Source of the DNA: an uncultured Methanomassiliicoccales archaeon
GTDB taxonomy: Archaea > Thermoplasmatota > Thermoplasmata > Methanomassiliicoccales > Methanomethylophilaceae
Assembly: GCA_934702355.1 (NCBI GenBank)
Contig: CAKUXX010000002.1
Span: 116,947-180,946 of the forward strand
Direction: 5' to 3'
DNA: 64,000 nucleotides
This document shows positions 1 to 8,319 of this stretch, in pieces. Numbering within the stretch: the first letter of the stretch is position 1; each line of letters begins with the position of its first letter. Below the pieces are notes generated by a model, which saw only the letters and a list, made by a program, of their open reading frames with translations, did not search any database and had not been told where the DNA came from. Position numbers and translations under genes: made by a program.

Positions 1-1241
1 CAGATACTACTAGGATTCATCAAGAATTCTATCAGGCCTATTCTTTCGATCCCATCCTCATCATATCTGCCTTCCCTACCATCCATAGTAATTATGATCT
101 TCCTGAAAGAATCCCTGATGGAGAGATATGGCCTCTTTTCCCTTTCCTGAACTGCGCCTTCAAGATGATATGCAGACTGTATGTAGATCCTGTTGTTGCC
201 ACGATTCGCGACGAAATCAACTTCAGAACCGATTCTTTTACGCTTTCCCTCACTGGATTGGGAAGTGTAAATAGCCCCCACATCCACATCGAAACCTCTG
301 CAGCGAAGTTCATTGAAAATTATATTCTCCATGATGTGCGATGTGTCATTCTGCCTGAAATGCTCTCTTGCATTCTTTAGACCTATATCAGCAATGTAGT
401 ACTTCTTCTCTGAATCGATGTGCTTCCTACCTTTGATATCGTAACGTCTGGCCTCTTCGAACAGAAATGAATCGCAAAGATATTCGATGTATTTCTTTAC
501 AGTTTTATCCGTGATCTTGACACGATTCCGAGTGTGCATTGTGTCTGTGATTTTTGTTATACTGTTGGTTGAACCGATAGAAGACACCATTATATCGGTA
601 AGATCTCCCAGCTCTCTCACATTCCTGACATGGTGCCTTTCAACAATGTCTGTAAGGTAAACCATATCCATGAGATTCACAAGATAATCGGTCTTCTGTT
701 TATCGGATGAATACTGAAAAAGTTCCGGCATGCCCCCGTAATCCATGTATTCATCGATACAATCGCGGGGATCCATGCCTTTTGCGTTGACAAATTCTCT
801 GAATGATAATGGATACAGTCTAATCTCTGTACTTCTGCCTTTGAATTCTGTGACTATATCCTTGGATAGGAATTTGGAATTGCTTCCGGTCACATATGTA
901 TCAATGTTCTTGCGATGAAGTAAGCTGTTCAAAACCTCATAGAAATCATCCACGAGTTGGACCTCGTCAATAAGAACATAGTACATCCCTTCATCTGTGA
1001 TCTTCGATAGGATGTCCTGATAAAGAGTGTTCTTATCCCTCAAACCTGTATTCTCGATCATATCGAGTTCATATTTTAGAATGTGTGATGAATCGACACC
1101 GGCAGAGCGAAGATGTTCATCGAATAGTTCGAACAGAAGAAACGACTTGCCGCATCTTCTGATGCCACTGACAATTTTGATCGAACGAGTGTGCTTCGAT
1201 TCGATGAGGCGTGCAAGGTAATCGTCTCTCTTGATGATCAT
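1..1241 (-). CDS. AAA ATPase with DUF4143-type C-terminus, partial (runs off window)
   Basis: The reverse frame is open from ATG at 1241 to the left edge, giving 413 codons without a stop, so the C-terminus is outside the window. The N-terminus has a P-loop (SGIRRCGKS, residues about 20-28), a Walker B stretch YYVLIDEVQ, and a sensor-like VTGSNSKFLS followed by PLSFREFV. These are typical of the archaeal/bacterial AAA family paired with DUF4143. Such proteins are common in gut archaea and bacteria and their role is unknown. A second family member lies at 20848-22074. The gene body is more AT-rich than the 2-26 kb genes. Confidence 0.85.
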   Translation of the reverse strand, partial: MIIKRDDYLARLIESKHTRSIKIVSGIRRCGKSFLLFELFDEHLRSAGVDSSHILKYELDMIENTGLRDKNTLYQDILSKITDEGMYYVLIDEVQLVDDFYEVLNSLLHRKNIDTYVTGSNSKFLSKDIVTEFKGRSTEIRLYPLSFREFVNAKGMDPRDCIDEYMDYGGMPELFQYSSDKQKTDYLVNLMDMVYLTDIVERHHVRNVRELGDLTDIMVSSIGSTNSITKITDTMHTRNRVKITDKTVKKYIEYLCDSFLFEEARRYDIKGRKHIDSEKKYYIADIGLKNAREHFRQNDTSHIMENIIFNELRCRGFDVDVGAIYTSQSSEGKRKRIGSEVDFVANRGNNRIYIQSAYHLEGAVQEREKRPYLSIRDSFRKIIITMDGREGRYDEDGIERIGLIEFLMNPSSI

Positions 1242-1731
1242 CACTATTCCGAGGAAATGTTACATGTATAAAATTTTCGGAATAGAACTTGCAAGCAATG
1301 ATTTTTATTCTAAATTGCCCGTAAACAAGGTAAATGTAGACAATTACAATAATTGTGCCAAATGTGCTTTCAAAAGTAAAATTGAAAGATTGTAAAATTA
1401 ATCTACTCTGTAAAGTAATCAGTTATACTAATTAATCATAATCAAACAAATGAAAAAATCAATTGTTTTACCCATTATTACAATACAAACAGACAAAGAT
1501 CAAAAAATGTCAGACAAGATGTATTTTTATCTCGTTTTCCATGGGTTTTGAGCACAGATTGGGCTCAATTAAGTCGATATTCGGGAGACCGTCATGGACA
1601 AAATAGTAATCAAAAACTGACGAAAAATTGATTTTTACCTCGAAACTGAAGATTTATTGAAATTTCATGATTTTCCGTTGATTTTAAAAAATTTTTAAAG
1701 AAATTGTGATGCAATCGACAATCATGAATTA

Positions 1732-1850
1732 AATTATGAAATATAGTTATCAGCTAAATTAATTAATCTAAACTTAAGGTGAAGTCCGATAATTTTGAAC
1801 ACCCATAATTTAATTATCAAATATAGTTACTAGCTAAATTATTCTAAATA
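1732..1850. repeat. Imperfect direct repeat pair of about 40 bp
   Basis: Two copies, about 1732-1772 and 1806-1850, share AATTAT(G/C)AAATATAGTTA followed by AGCTAAATTA and a CTAAA stretch. The copies are about 33 bp apart. In DNA this AT-rich part of the similarity could be by chance, but the shared core includes a non-trivial ATATAGTTA/AGCTAAATT order. Confidence 0.5.
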
Positions 1851-1937
1851 ATCTAATTACACTATATTCTATACTAAATCTAGCATTTTTACACTTGATT
1901 TTGTTAGAAATCATAACAAATGATAATAATCATATAG

Positions 1938-1956
1938 GTTAAGTTATCAACTTAAC
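1938..1956. promoter_or_regulatory. Inverted repeat upstream of HAD gene (possible operator)
   Basis: Perfect 8-bp arms GTTAAGTT and AACTTAAC are separated by ATC. The repeat sits about 35 bp upstream of the TATA box of the HAD gene, so a regulator site is possible. There is no downstream T-run to make it a convincing terminator. Confidence 0.4.
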
Positions 1957-2026
1957 TAATTACAGAAGGCCTAGACATTATGTCGAACGCTGAGATTATA
2001 TGCTACCTGCCATTCGCCTTGACAAC

Positions 2027-2677
2027 ATGAACGGCCCGAGACCCAAACTTCTGATATTCGATATGGACGGCACATTGGCAGACACCTCGACAGGGATATT
2101 CGAGAGCATCCGCCAGGTAGCCAGAATATTAGGTCTCAGAGTGCCCAGCGACGAGGAACTCATGCAGACGTCTTCCGGCAGACTCGGAGACGATTTTCAG
2201 AAACTGTGGGGAATCGATAATGAACAGGCCGACAAGGCTCTGAAGATCTTCGGCGAATATTATGAGAGGGAAGGACACCTCAAATCCTCACTTTATCCGG
2301 GGATGAAGGAACTTCTTACTGATCTCGAGGCAAATGGCTACAAACTTGCGGTCGCAACAATGAAACTCGACGAATGCGCCAAAAAGCAGGCAAAGGTATG
2401 GGGCATCAGCGATGTCTTCGATTCCATAAACGGTGCAGACCTCTTCGGCAGGATGTCCAAGGCCGATCTCATAGAGAATTCAATGTTGCATGCCGGCGCT
2501 ACTCCGGATCAGACGATTATGATCGGAGACACAGGAAACGACCTCGCGGGTGCAAAAGGCTGCGACACGCGTTTCATAGCGGTCACATACGGATTCGGAT
2601 TTACCCGCGAGATATGTGAGGAAAAAGGTTTCGTTTTTGCCGAGAACACGAATGATCTCAGGAAACTACTCCTCTGA
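2027..2677 (+). CDS. HAD-superfamily phosphatase (phosphoglycolate phosphatase-like)
   Basis: 216 aa. HAD motif I is FDMDGTLADT near the N-terminus. An alpha-helical cap follows, then VATMK as motif II, and MIGDTGNDLAGAK as motif III/IV, the acidic metal site. This fits a subclass I HAD hydrolase such as Gph/PpaX; the substrate cannot be told. An ATG at 2000 is in frame, but a TATA box GATTATATGC at 1991-2000 lies about 27-30 bp before the ATG at 2027, which suits a near-leaderless transcript, so 2027 was chosen. Its 3' end overlaps the convergent coiled-coil gene by 20 bp. Confidence 0.85.
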   Translation: MNGPRPKLLIFDMDGTLADTSTGIFESIRQVARILGLRVPSDEELMQTSSGRLGDDFQKLWGIDNEQADKALKIFGEYYEREGHLKSSLYPGMKELLTDLEANGYKLAVATMKLDECAKKQAKVWGISDVFDSINGADLFGRMSKADLIENSMLHAGATPDQTIMIGDTGNDLAGAKGCDTRFIAVTYGFGFTREICEEKGFVFAENTNDLRKLLL

Positions 2678-3902
2678 CGTAAGGAAGGTATCTGGAGGAG
2701 ATCACATAGTGGATCTTCGAAAGGATGGACACATATTCATCCTCCAGAGAGAATTCCTCGGGCGTCAGGGACTTCTGATAAATCTTGTGATATCTCGACT
2801 CCGTCGAGTTCTCGACGATATTGAGAACGGATCTGAGACCTTCGATGATGTTATCAAGTGAAGTGCAGTCAATCGTCCTCAGTGTTTCGCATATCTTCAC
2901 ATCGTCCTTCAGGAAAGTGACGATATCGTCGGAGATGTCCTCCGAGATCTCCCCGTCAAGGGCCTTGTCGATGAACTCATCGATCTTGCGGGACTTCATA
3001 TCGACGATCCTATCGAGAAGCTCGAACTCTCCTTTGGTCAGGATCTGGTCGACGATGTGAGCTTCAGAAGGTTCCTCTGCCGGAGTGTCCTTGGGCTCCT
3101 CTGTCGGAACAGGTTCGGCCTGTACGGGCTCAGCAGGTTCAACGACCTCCTCTTCCGGAACCGATTCCTCCGGTTCGTCCTCGGGGACAGATGTGGCTTC
3201 TGCAAGAGCGGCCCTGAGCTCATCGCGCTCGGACTCGATTGTGGCAACTGATTCCTGACAATAATCGAGCTGTGCAGAAAGCTCGCTGTTCCTGGAACGC
3301 AGAACAGCATTCTCATCCTTCAGAGCGGAAATGGCATCGACATAGATCTCATTCCTCTGCTCCAGCTCCTTCTTTGCTGCGGAAAGCTCCTGTGCCTTGG
3401 CTGCGAGCTCTTCCCTCATTTCTTCCAAACTGGTCTGGAGATCGTTGCGCTCCTGCTCGAGACCGAGGATGATCTTCAGATTCTTCTTGTTCTGATGATC
3501 GAGCTCGTCTATCGTTGCCTGAGAATCAGAGGAAGGTGATTCGCGCGCTCCGTCGACTTTGATGGACACGACGGCATCCACGATGAGTCTCTTCACATAA
3601 TCGAGATCGGGCTGTTCGTATTCGGGCTCTACCTTCATGGAATTGAATGCATCCTCGTCGGCGATCTCGGCCGGAGAAAGGCGGCACCTGTATTCCTCGG
3701 AATCGATTGCCTCCAAGGCGATCTCGGCCTGTCCTTCGGTATCAAGAAGGGCATCGCATCCGTTGATATCGTCGCCGAGCATCTCGATGATATCGATGTA
3801 CTCGTCGATGTTCTCCTGATCGATCTTCGCCATCGAAGCGAAGATGAGAATCTCATTCAGTTTACGGTCCTTGACTCTGGTTATGAGCCCTGCATCCCAC
3901 AT
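2658..3902 (-). CDS. Acidic coiled-coil protein, function unknown
   Basis: 414 aa. Residues about 1-125 are acidic and helical. About 128-240 form a long heptad-like coiled coil (rich in E, L, A, K). About 245-290 are a Glu/Pro/Val-rich linker, and the C-terminal 120 residues are again helical and charged. No catalytic motif, signal peptide or membrane segment was seen. A TATA box (reverse strand, 3925-3936) lies about 27 bp before the ATG, so the gene is probably leaderless. Not recognised as a named family. Confidence 0.75.
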   Translation of the reverse strand: MWDAGLITRVKDRKLNEILIFASMAKIDQENIDEYIDIIEMLGDDINGCDALLDTEGQAEIALEAIDSEEYRCRLSPAEIADEDAFNSMKVEPEYEQPDLDYVKRLIVDAVVSIKVDGARESPSSDSQATIDELDHQNKKNLKIILGLEQERNDLQTSLEEMREELAAKAQELSAAKKELEQRNEIYVDAISALKDENAVLRSRNSELSAQLDYCQESVATIESERDELRAALAEATSVPEDEPEESVPEEEVVEPAEPVQAEPVPTEEPKDTPAEEPSEAHIVDQILTKGEFELLDRIVDMKSRKIDEFIDKALDGEISEDISDDIVTFLKDDVKICETLRTIDCTSLDNIIEGLRSVLNIVENSTESRYHKIYQKSLTPEEFSLEDEYVSILSKIHYVISSRYLPYVRGVVS

Positions 3903-3924
3903 GACAGGTGTATCATTATTCCAT

Positions 3925-3936
3925 ATTATATCTGTG
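3925..3936 (-). promoter_or_regulatory. TATA box, leaderless promoter of coiled-coil gene
   Basis: Reverse-strand GATATAATATGG is centred about 28 bp upstream of the ATG at 3902. That is the usual archaeal TATA-to-TSS distance and puts transcription start at or near the start codon. Confidence 0.55.
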
Positions 3937-4149
3937 CGGAAATATAGATACGGCCATTGAACAATTATGTGCCCATCTTCATTTTGAATCCTTAGCTACA
4001 ATCTCAGGATTTCAATTCCATTCAGCAACTCTATATGAGTAATGATCCATAATCATTCTTTTGAAGATCTGGTTGCCATTTTTGATTATGATTATATTCC
4101 TGTACCTTCTAATTGCAGTAATTAAATACTCTCTGACTAATTATCTATC

Positions 4150-4479
4150 GTGGGCTTGATGAACTCTGTTTGGGCCTCCCGCAGGAGGCGGAAAATATAC
4201 TCGCTTGATGAAATCTCAACGATTATAGCCCCTGTTGCTGAAAGATACGGTACGGGAACCATACGGATATTCGGTTCATATGCTCGTGGGGAAGCCACTC
4301 CAGAAAGTGACATCGATCTGCTCATAGATCCTGGAAATATTCAGAGTTACTTTCGTTTTGCTACATTAGCTGCAGATCTGGAGAAGGCTTTGGGAAAACA
4401 AGTCGATGCAATATCGTCTGGATGTAACCCAAGGTTCATAGAAAAGATACGCAAGGATTTGGTGACGATATATGAGTGA
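4150..4479 (+). CDS. mntA: Minimal nucleotidyltransferase, MntA-like antitoxin
   Basis: 109 aa. The Pol-beta nucleotidyltransferase signature is GSYARGEATPESDIDLL, residues about 40-56, carrying the GSxARG and SDxDL metal-binding pattern. In HEPN/MNT systems the MNT protein AMPylates and silences the HEPN toxin. The annotated start is GTG at 4150; ATG at 4159 (MNSVWAS) is an alternative. The stop overlaps the HEPN gene start by 8 bp (ATGAGTGA), the standard operon order for this pair. Confidence 0.8.
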   Translation: MGLMNSVWASRRRRKIYSLDEISTIIAPVAERYGTGTIRIFGSYARGEATPESDIDLLIDPGNIQSYFRFATLAADLEKALGKQVDAISSGCNPRFIEKIRKDLVTIYE

Positions 4480-4887
4480 CCAGCGTGACAAATTAACCGA
4501 TCGCGACAATCTGGTTACCATAATTGAATCATGCGAAAAAAAATCGTAACGTATACAGATGGAATGAGCTGGGATGATTTTATCCAAAAGAGTTACATTG
4601 TCGAAGCTTGCGCATTGAATTGTATGGTAATGGGTGAAAGAGCTCATAAACTATCATATGAGTTCAAACATACCTATGATGGAGTCCCTTGGATTGAATT
4701 GGAGAATTTCCGTCACAGGATAGCCCACACATATGGTACAGATGTGTACGACATACGCATACTATGGAATACCATAAAGGTGGATATTCCCAATACTTTG
4801 GAATATTGTCGCGCTACCTTGAATGAATATGATGGAAGATCAGATGTTCACACTCCAAATCGCAAGAGTTTTTTTAAGAAGAGATGA
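4472..4887 (+). pseudogene. hepT: HepT-like HEPN toxin, frameshifted
   Basis: Starting at the coupled ATG (4472) the frame reads MSDQRDKLTDRDNLVTIIES and then stops after an A8 run near 4532-4540. The rest of the protein continues in another frame from 4531 to 4887 with the HEPN motif RHRIAHTYG. Adding one A to the homopolymer would join the two parts into a protein of about 138 aa, the usual HepT size. An internal ATG at 4531 could give a 118-aa N-truncated protein that keeps the RX4H motif. Pseudogene, phase variation and sequencing error are all possible. Confidence 0.7.
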
Positions 4888-4954
4888 CAACTGATTCACA
4901 TATAAATCCAAGCTAAGGTCTCGGCGTGTCTTACCAACCTCTAATGATTGTGGA

Positions 4955-5383
4955 TCACAATGATGCTGAAGCTTCCTTGATCTTCCGCAGTTCGGACATG
5001 GTGTCCTTCATGGCTAACTTGAATCCTTTGAGCGCGGCATGAACGATCTTCTCCTGATCCCTGTCCTCGGAAGGGATGAGACGGAGATAGTCCGCATACA
5101 GCCTGGGGGCCACATTCCAGGAATCTATCTTGCCCATGAGATCGTCGTCGGCGCCGTTGTCAAGGGAATCGATATCGTCTGCATAATAGGCGGATGCGAC
5201 CCTGCAGAAACGGACCTCCAGCTCGAGCCAATCCGACAGGTCCATCATGGTGGAGGACCTGTCGGGCTCCTCCAACGCCATCATTATGAACTTCTCCCTC
5301 TCGGCCATCTTGCGGTCCGAGGCCTTTGCCAACTGCTCCGAGAGCTCCGATCTGCTGATCTGTGCTTTTGCCATATCCGACAC
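4955..5383 (-). CDS. Hypothetical helical protein
   Basis: 142 aa, charged and helical, without signal peptide, membrane segment or catalytic motif. It starts MSDMAKAQISRSELSEQLAK and ends in a Lys/Glu-rich helix. It lies between the broken hepT and the dat-ddc operon, transcribed the same way as the latter with a 55-bp gap. Not recognised. Confidence 0.6.
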   Translation of the reverse strand: MSDMAKAQISRSELSEQLAKASDRKMAEREKFIMMALEEPDRSSTMMDLSDWLELEVRFCRVASAYYADDIDSLDNGADDDLMGKIDSWNVAPRLYADYLRLIPSEDRDQEKIVHAALKGFKLAMKDTMSELRKIKEASASL

Positions 5384-5437
5384 CTATGTTCATTATGATG
5401 GAACGGACCGAAGTCCGGAAATCGTTTGAGATGGATA

Positions 5438-6895
5438 TCAGTTCAGAGAACGTAGTCCCTTGCCGATGTCCTTGATCCTGGTGATGATCTCGTCTATCTG
5501 GGAGTGTCTCAGATTCGGATTCAGAAGGGTGAACTTCAACATCACCTGTCCGTCTTTGACGGTCTGACCGATGACTATGCCTTCCTTCAGAAGCTGACGT
5601 CTGATGCCCTTGTTGACATCGTCGCCTCCCTTCAGTGCAAATACGACAGAGGACATCTCCGGCCTGACGGGAGCGATGAATTTGGGGTCATTCGAGATCT
5701 GTTCATAGAAGTATGTCGCGTTTCCGACAGCCGTGTCTATGATCTTTCCGAACCCGTCCTTTCCGCGAGTCTGGAATGCCATGAAGACCTTCAGTGCGTC
5801 GAAACGGCGGGTGGTCTGCATGGATTTTCCGACGAGATTGATGTAACCGTCCTCCTCGTCCTCCTCGCGGTTCAGATAGTCTGCATGGAGCTCGAAGCAT
5901 TTCAGAAGCTCGGCATCCCTGACGATGATGGCGGAACAGGAGATCGGAAGCAGGAACATCTTGTGGAAATCCACAGTGAGGGAATCGCAGAGTGCTATTC
6001 CCGCTATCCTTTTCGAATACCTGTCGCTCATGATCAATCCGGAGCCGTAGGCGGCATCGGCATGAAGATGCATTCCATACTTGTCGCACAGTTCCCTCAT
6101 GCCCTTCGCATCGTCGATGGAGCCGAAATCGGTGGTACCGAATGTGGCGACGGCGCAGAACGGGTAGAGTCCTTCGGCGACGTCCTCTTCGAGCATCTTT
6201 GCGAACGCGGCGACATCGATCCTGCATTCGGAATCGACGGGGATCTTCCTTACCGCGCTGTACCCCATCCCCAGGATGTGGCTGGCCTTGTCCATCGAGA
6301 AGTGGGATATCTCGGATGTGTAGATGCGCAGTTTGTTGAACTCCGGAGGGAGCCCGTTCATCTTGACGTCCCATCCGAAGCGCTTCATGCAGTACCAGTC
6401 GCGAGCGGCGATTATCGCCGAGATGTTGGATTGTGATCCCCCTGATGTGAAGCATCCGTCGGAGGTGTCCTCGGGGAAGCCGTACAGCTTCACGAGTCCG
6501 TGGATCATGCTCTCCTCCAGCTCCGTAGCGGCTGGACCCTGGTCCCAGCTGTCCATGCTGTCGTTGAAGCATGCGATGATCAGCTCTGAGCATATCGTCT
6601 CCGTGAGAACCGGAGAATGGAGGTGGGGCATGTATTTTGTGGACCATGTGCGGAGCAGATGGGGGAGGATCTCCTCCTTCGTCTGCTCGAGCACCTCCTC
6701 GAACCCGACTCCGGAATCGGGTAGGAATCCGAGTGAACCGATCCTCTCTCTGAGCTCGTACGGATCGATGCCGGAGAATGCGCTGTCGTCGGAGAATGAA
6801 TCGTAGACAGCTTTCAGCGTCTCATCGATCATCTCGGAGAACCTTTCACGCACCTCCGATGATTCCGAGAGGAGGAGGGGATCATTCGCAGACAT
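5438..6895 (-). CDS. ddc: PLP-dependent decarboxylase, probable L-2,4-diaminobutyrate decarboxylase
   Basis: 485 aa, the usual length of group II PLP decarboxylases. Visible landmarks are FTSGGSQSNISAI (cofactor phosphate region), HADAAYGSG (the Asp that pairs with the pyridine nitrogen) and TVDFHKMF, in which the Lys should form the Schiff base. Tyrosine, aspartate and glutamate decarboxylases share these. The diaminobutyrate assignment rests mainly on the 14-bp overlap with the upstream aminotransferase of the DABA type. The product would be 1,3-diaminopropane, a norspermidine precursor. Confidence 0.8.
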   Translation of the reverse strand: MSANDPLLLSESSEVRERFSEMIDETLKAVYDSFSDDSAFSGIDPYELRERIGSLGFLPDSGVGFEEVLEQTKEEILPHLLRTWSTKYMPHLHSPVLTETICSELIIACFNDSMDSWDQGPAATELEESMIHGLVKLYGFPEDTSDGCFTSGGSQSNISAIIAARDWYCMKRFGWDVKMNGLPPEFNKLRIYTSEISHFSMDKASHILGMGYSAVRKIPVDSECRIDVAAFAKMLEEDVAEGLYPFCAVATFGTTDFGSIDDAKGMRELCDKYGMHLHADAAYGSGLIMSDRYSKRIAGIALCDSLTVDFHKMFLLPISCSAIIVRDAELLKCFELHADYLNREEDEEDGYINLVGKSMQTTRRFDALKVFMAFQTRGKDGFGKIIDTAVGNATYFYEQISNDPKFIAPVRPEMSSVVFALKGGDDVNKGIRRQLLKEGIVIGQTVKDGQVMLKFTLLNPNLRHSQIDEIITRIKDIGKGLRSLN

Positions 6896-8225
6896 CCCTG
6901 TCCACCTCTCTGACCGCGTTCTCGAATATCGTCATCGCGCGGTCGATGTCCTCGTCGGGGATGTTGAGTGCGCAGAGGCACCTCATGACGGAACCGGAGC
7001 GTCCGCCCTTCTCCATTATGAGGCCGTTGTCGAAGCACCTGCGCTGAACTAGGGATGCGACATATCCTGTCGGTTCCGGGACACCCATGATGTCCAACGG
7101 GTTGCGGGGGTTGATGAACTCGACTCCGAGCATCAATCCTTTTCCACGGACATCCCCTATGATTGAAACTTCTTCTTTCAGCTTGTTCAGACGCTCGAGG
7201 ATAATGTCCCCCTTGCGTGTGACCTCTGCGAGGAATGCGGGATCCCTTATCCTGCCGATGACGACAGCGCCTGCGACCATTGCAAGCTGGTTCCCTCTGA
7301 AGGTTCCTGCATGCGCTCCAGGACCCCATGTGTCGAGGGACTGATCGTAGACAACGACGGAAAGAGGCTGTCCTCCTCCGACTGCTTTTGAGATTAGGAT
7401 CACATCGGGGACGATGCCCGCGTGCTCGAAGGCGAACACCTTTCCGGAACGTCCCATTCCGCATTGGATCTCATCGCAGATCATGGGGATGTCCAGCTCC
7501 TTGGTGATCCTACGGACTGCCCTCAGGAACTCCACGGGTGCGGGGATCACCCCTCCCTCCCCCTGGATGGCCTCCAGTATGATAGCCGCAGGCTTCTTGA
7601 CACCGCATTCAGGGTCCTTCAGGAAGCGCTCGAGGTATGCGATGCATGCCTTGGTCCCGGCTTCGCCGCCGATGCCCATGGGGCAGCGGTACGAGTACGG
7701 ATACGGCATGAACTGGACTCCGGGCATGATGTTCCCGACGTGCTCTTTGGCAGTGATGTTACCGGTGACGGCCATGGCGCCATGCCCCATGCCGTGGTAG
7801 CCTCCGGAGAACGCTATGACGGTGTCCCTTCCGGTGGCGGTCTTGCACAGCTTGATGGCGGCATCGGTGGCATCGGTTCCGGACGGGGAGCAGAACTGTA
7901 TCTTCGCCCTTCCGGCCAATTCGTCCGGTATTATGGATTTGAGGGCCTCGACAAACCTGTCCTTGGCAGGTGTGACGAGGTCCAGAGTATGAAGCGGGGC
8001 CCCGGACGTGATGAGGTTCATCATCGCCTGATTGACCTCGTCATCGTTATGGCCTAGCGCCATAGTGCCCGCGCCGTTGAGGAAATCGATGTAACGGTTT
8101 CCTTCGACATCTTCAACAACCGCACCCTTAGCCTTCGCGATCGCAATTGGGAATTTGCGAGGATAGCTTCTAGCAGAGGATTCATAATCGCTCTGACGAC
8201 TAATGAAGTACTGGTTCGTACCCAT
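6882..8225 (-). CDS. dat: Class III aminotransferase, probable diaminobutyrate-2-oxoglutarate transaminase
   Basis: 447 aa. Class III signatures are present: FLNGAGTMALGH near the N-terminus, SGTDATDAAIKLC, SGGYHGMGHG, CDEIQCGMGRSG (PLP-binding Asp), and LISKAVGGGQP with the catalytic Lys. The pattern matches the EctB/Dat subgroup, which transfers an amino group to aspartate semialdehyde to give 2,4-diaminobutyrate. It is the first gene of an operon with ddc. A reverse-strand TATA box at 8252-8261 lies about 30 bp before the ATG. Confidence 0.85.
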   Translation of the reverse strand: MGTNQYFISRQSDYESSARSYPRKFPIAIAKAKGAVVEDVEGNRYIDFLNGAGTMALGHNDDEVNQAMMNLITSGAPLHTLDLVTPAKDRFVEALKSIIPDELAGRAKIQFCSPSGTDATDAAIKLCKTATGRDTVIAFSGGYHGMGHGAMAVTGNITAKEHVGNIMPGVQFMPYPYSYRCPMGIGGEAGTKACIAYLERFLKDPECGVKKPAAIILEAIQGEGGVIPAPVEFLRAVRRITKELDIPMICDEIQCGMGRSGKVFAFEHAGIVPDVILISKAVGGGQPLSVVVYDQSLDTWGPGAHAGTFRGNQLAMVAGAVVIGRIRDPAFLAEVTRKGDIILERLNKLKEEVSIIGDVRGKGLMLGVEFINPRNPLDIMGVPEPTGYVASLVQRRCFDNGLIMEKGGRSGSVMRCLCALNIPDEDIDRAMTIFENAVREVDRDVCE

Positions 8226-8251
8226 GATGATGGGATTTCCCCATTTTATAA

Positions 8252-8261
8252 AACGATATGT
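8252..8261 (-). promoter_or_regulatory. TATA box of the dat-ddc operon
   Basis: Reverse-strand TTTATAAAAT is centred about 31 bp before the dat ATG at 8225. The distance fits a very short leader or a leaderless transcript. Confidence 0.55.
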
Positions 8262-8319
8262 ACCCCCGTCTTCCGGTGAGTGCGGTACCCGAGCCCCCTG
8301 ACGGGGATTTCATGCTGAA

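Larger units (their letters stand above)
1242..2026. other. AT-rich intergenic region without recognisable gene
   Basis: About 785 bp of strongly AT-rich DNA separates the divergently transcribed ATPase and HAD genes. No ORF of convincing composition was seen. It holds an imperfect direct repeat (1732-1772 and 1806-1850), an 8-bp inverted repeat (1938-1956) and a TATA box near 1992-1999. It may be decayed accessory DNA or a regulatory region. Confidence 0.6.

Noticed and set aside
5504..6436. Long plus-strand ORF antisense to the decarboxylase
   Set aside because: A shadow of high-GC coding sequence; the opposite strand has clear PLP decarboxylase motifs.
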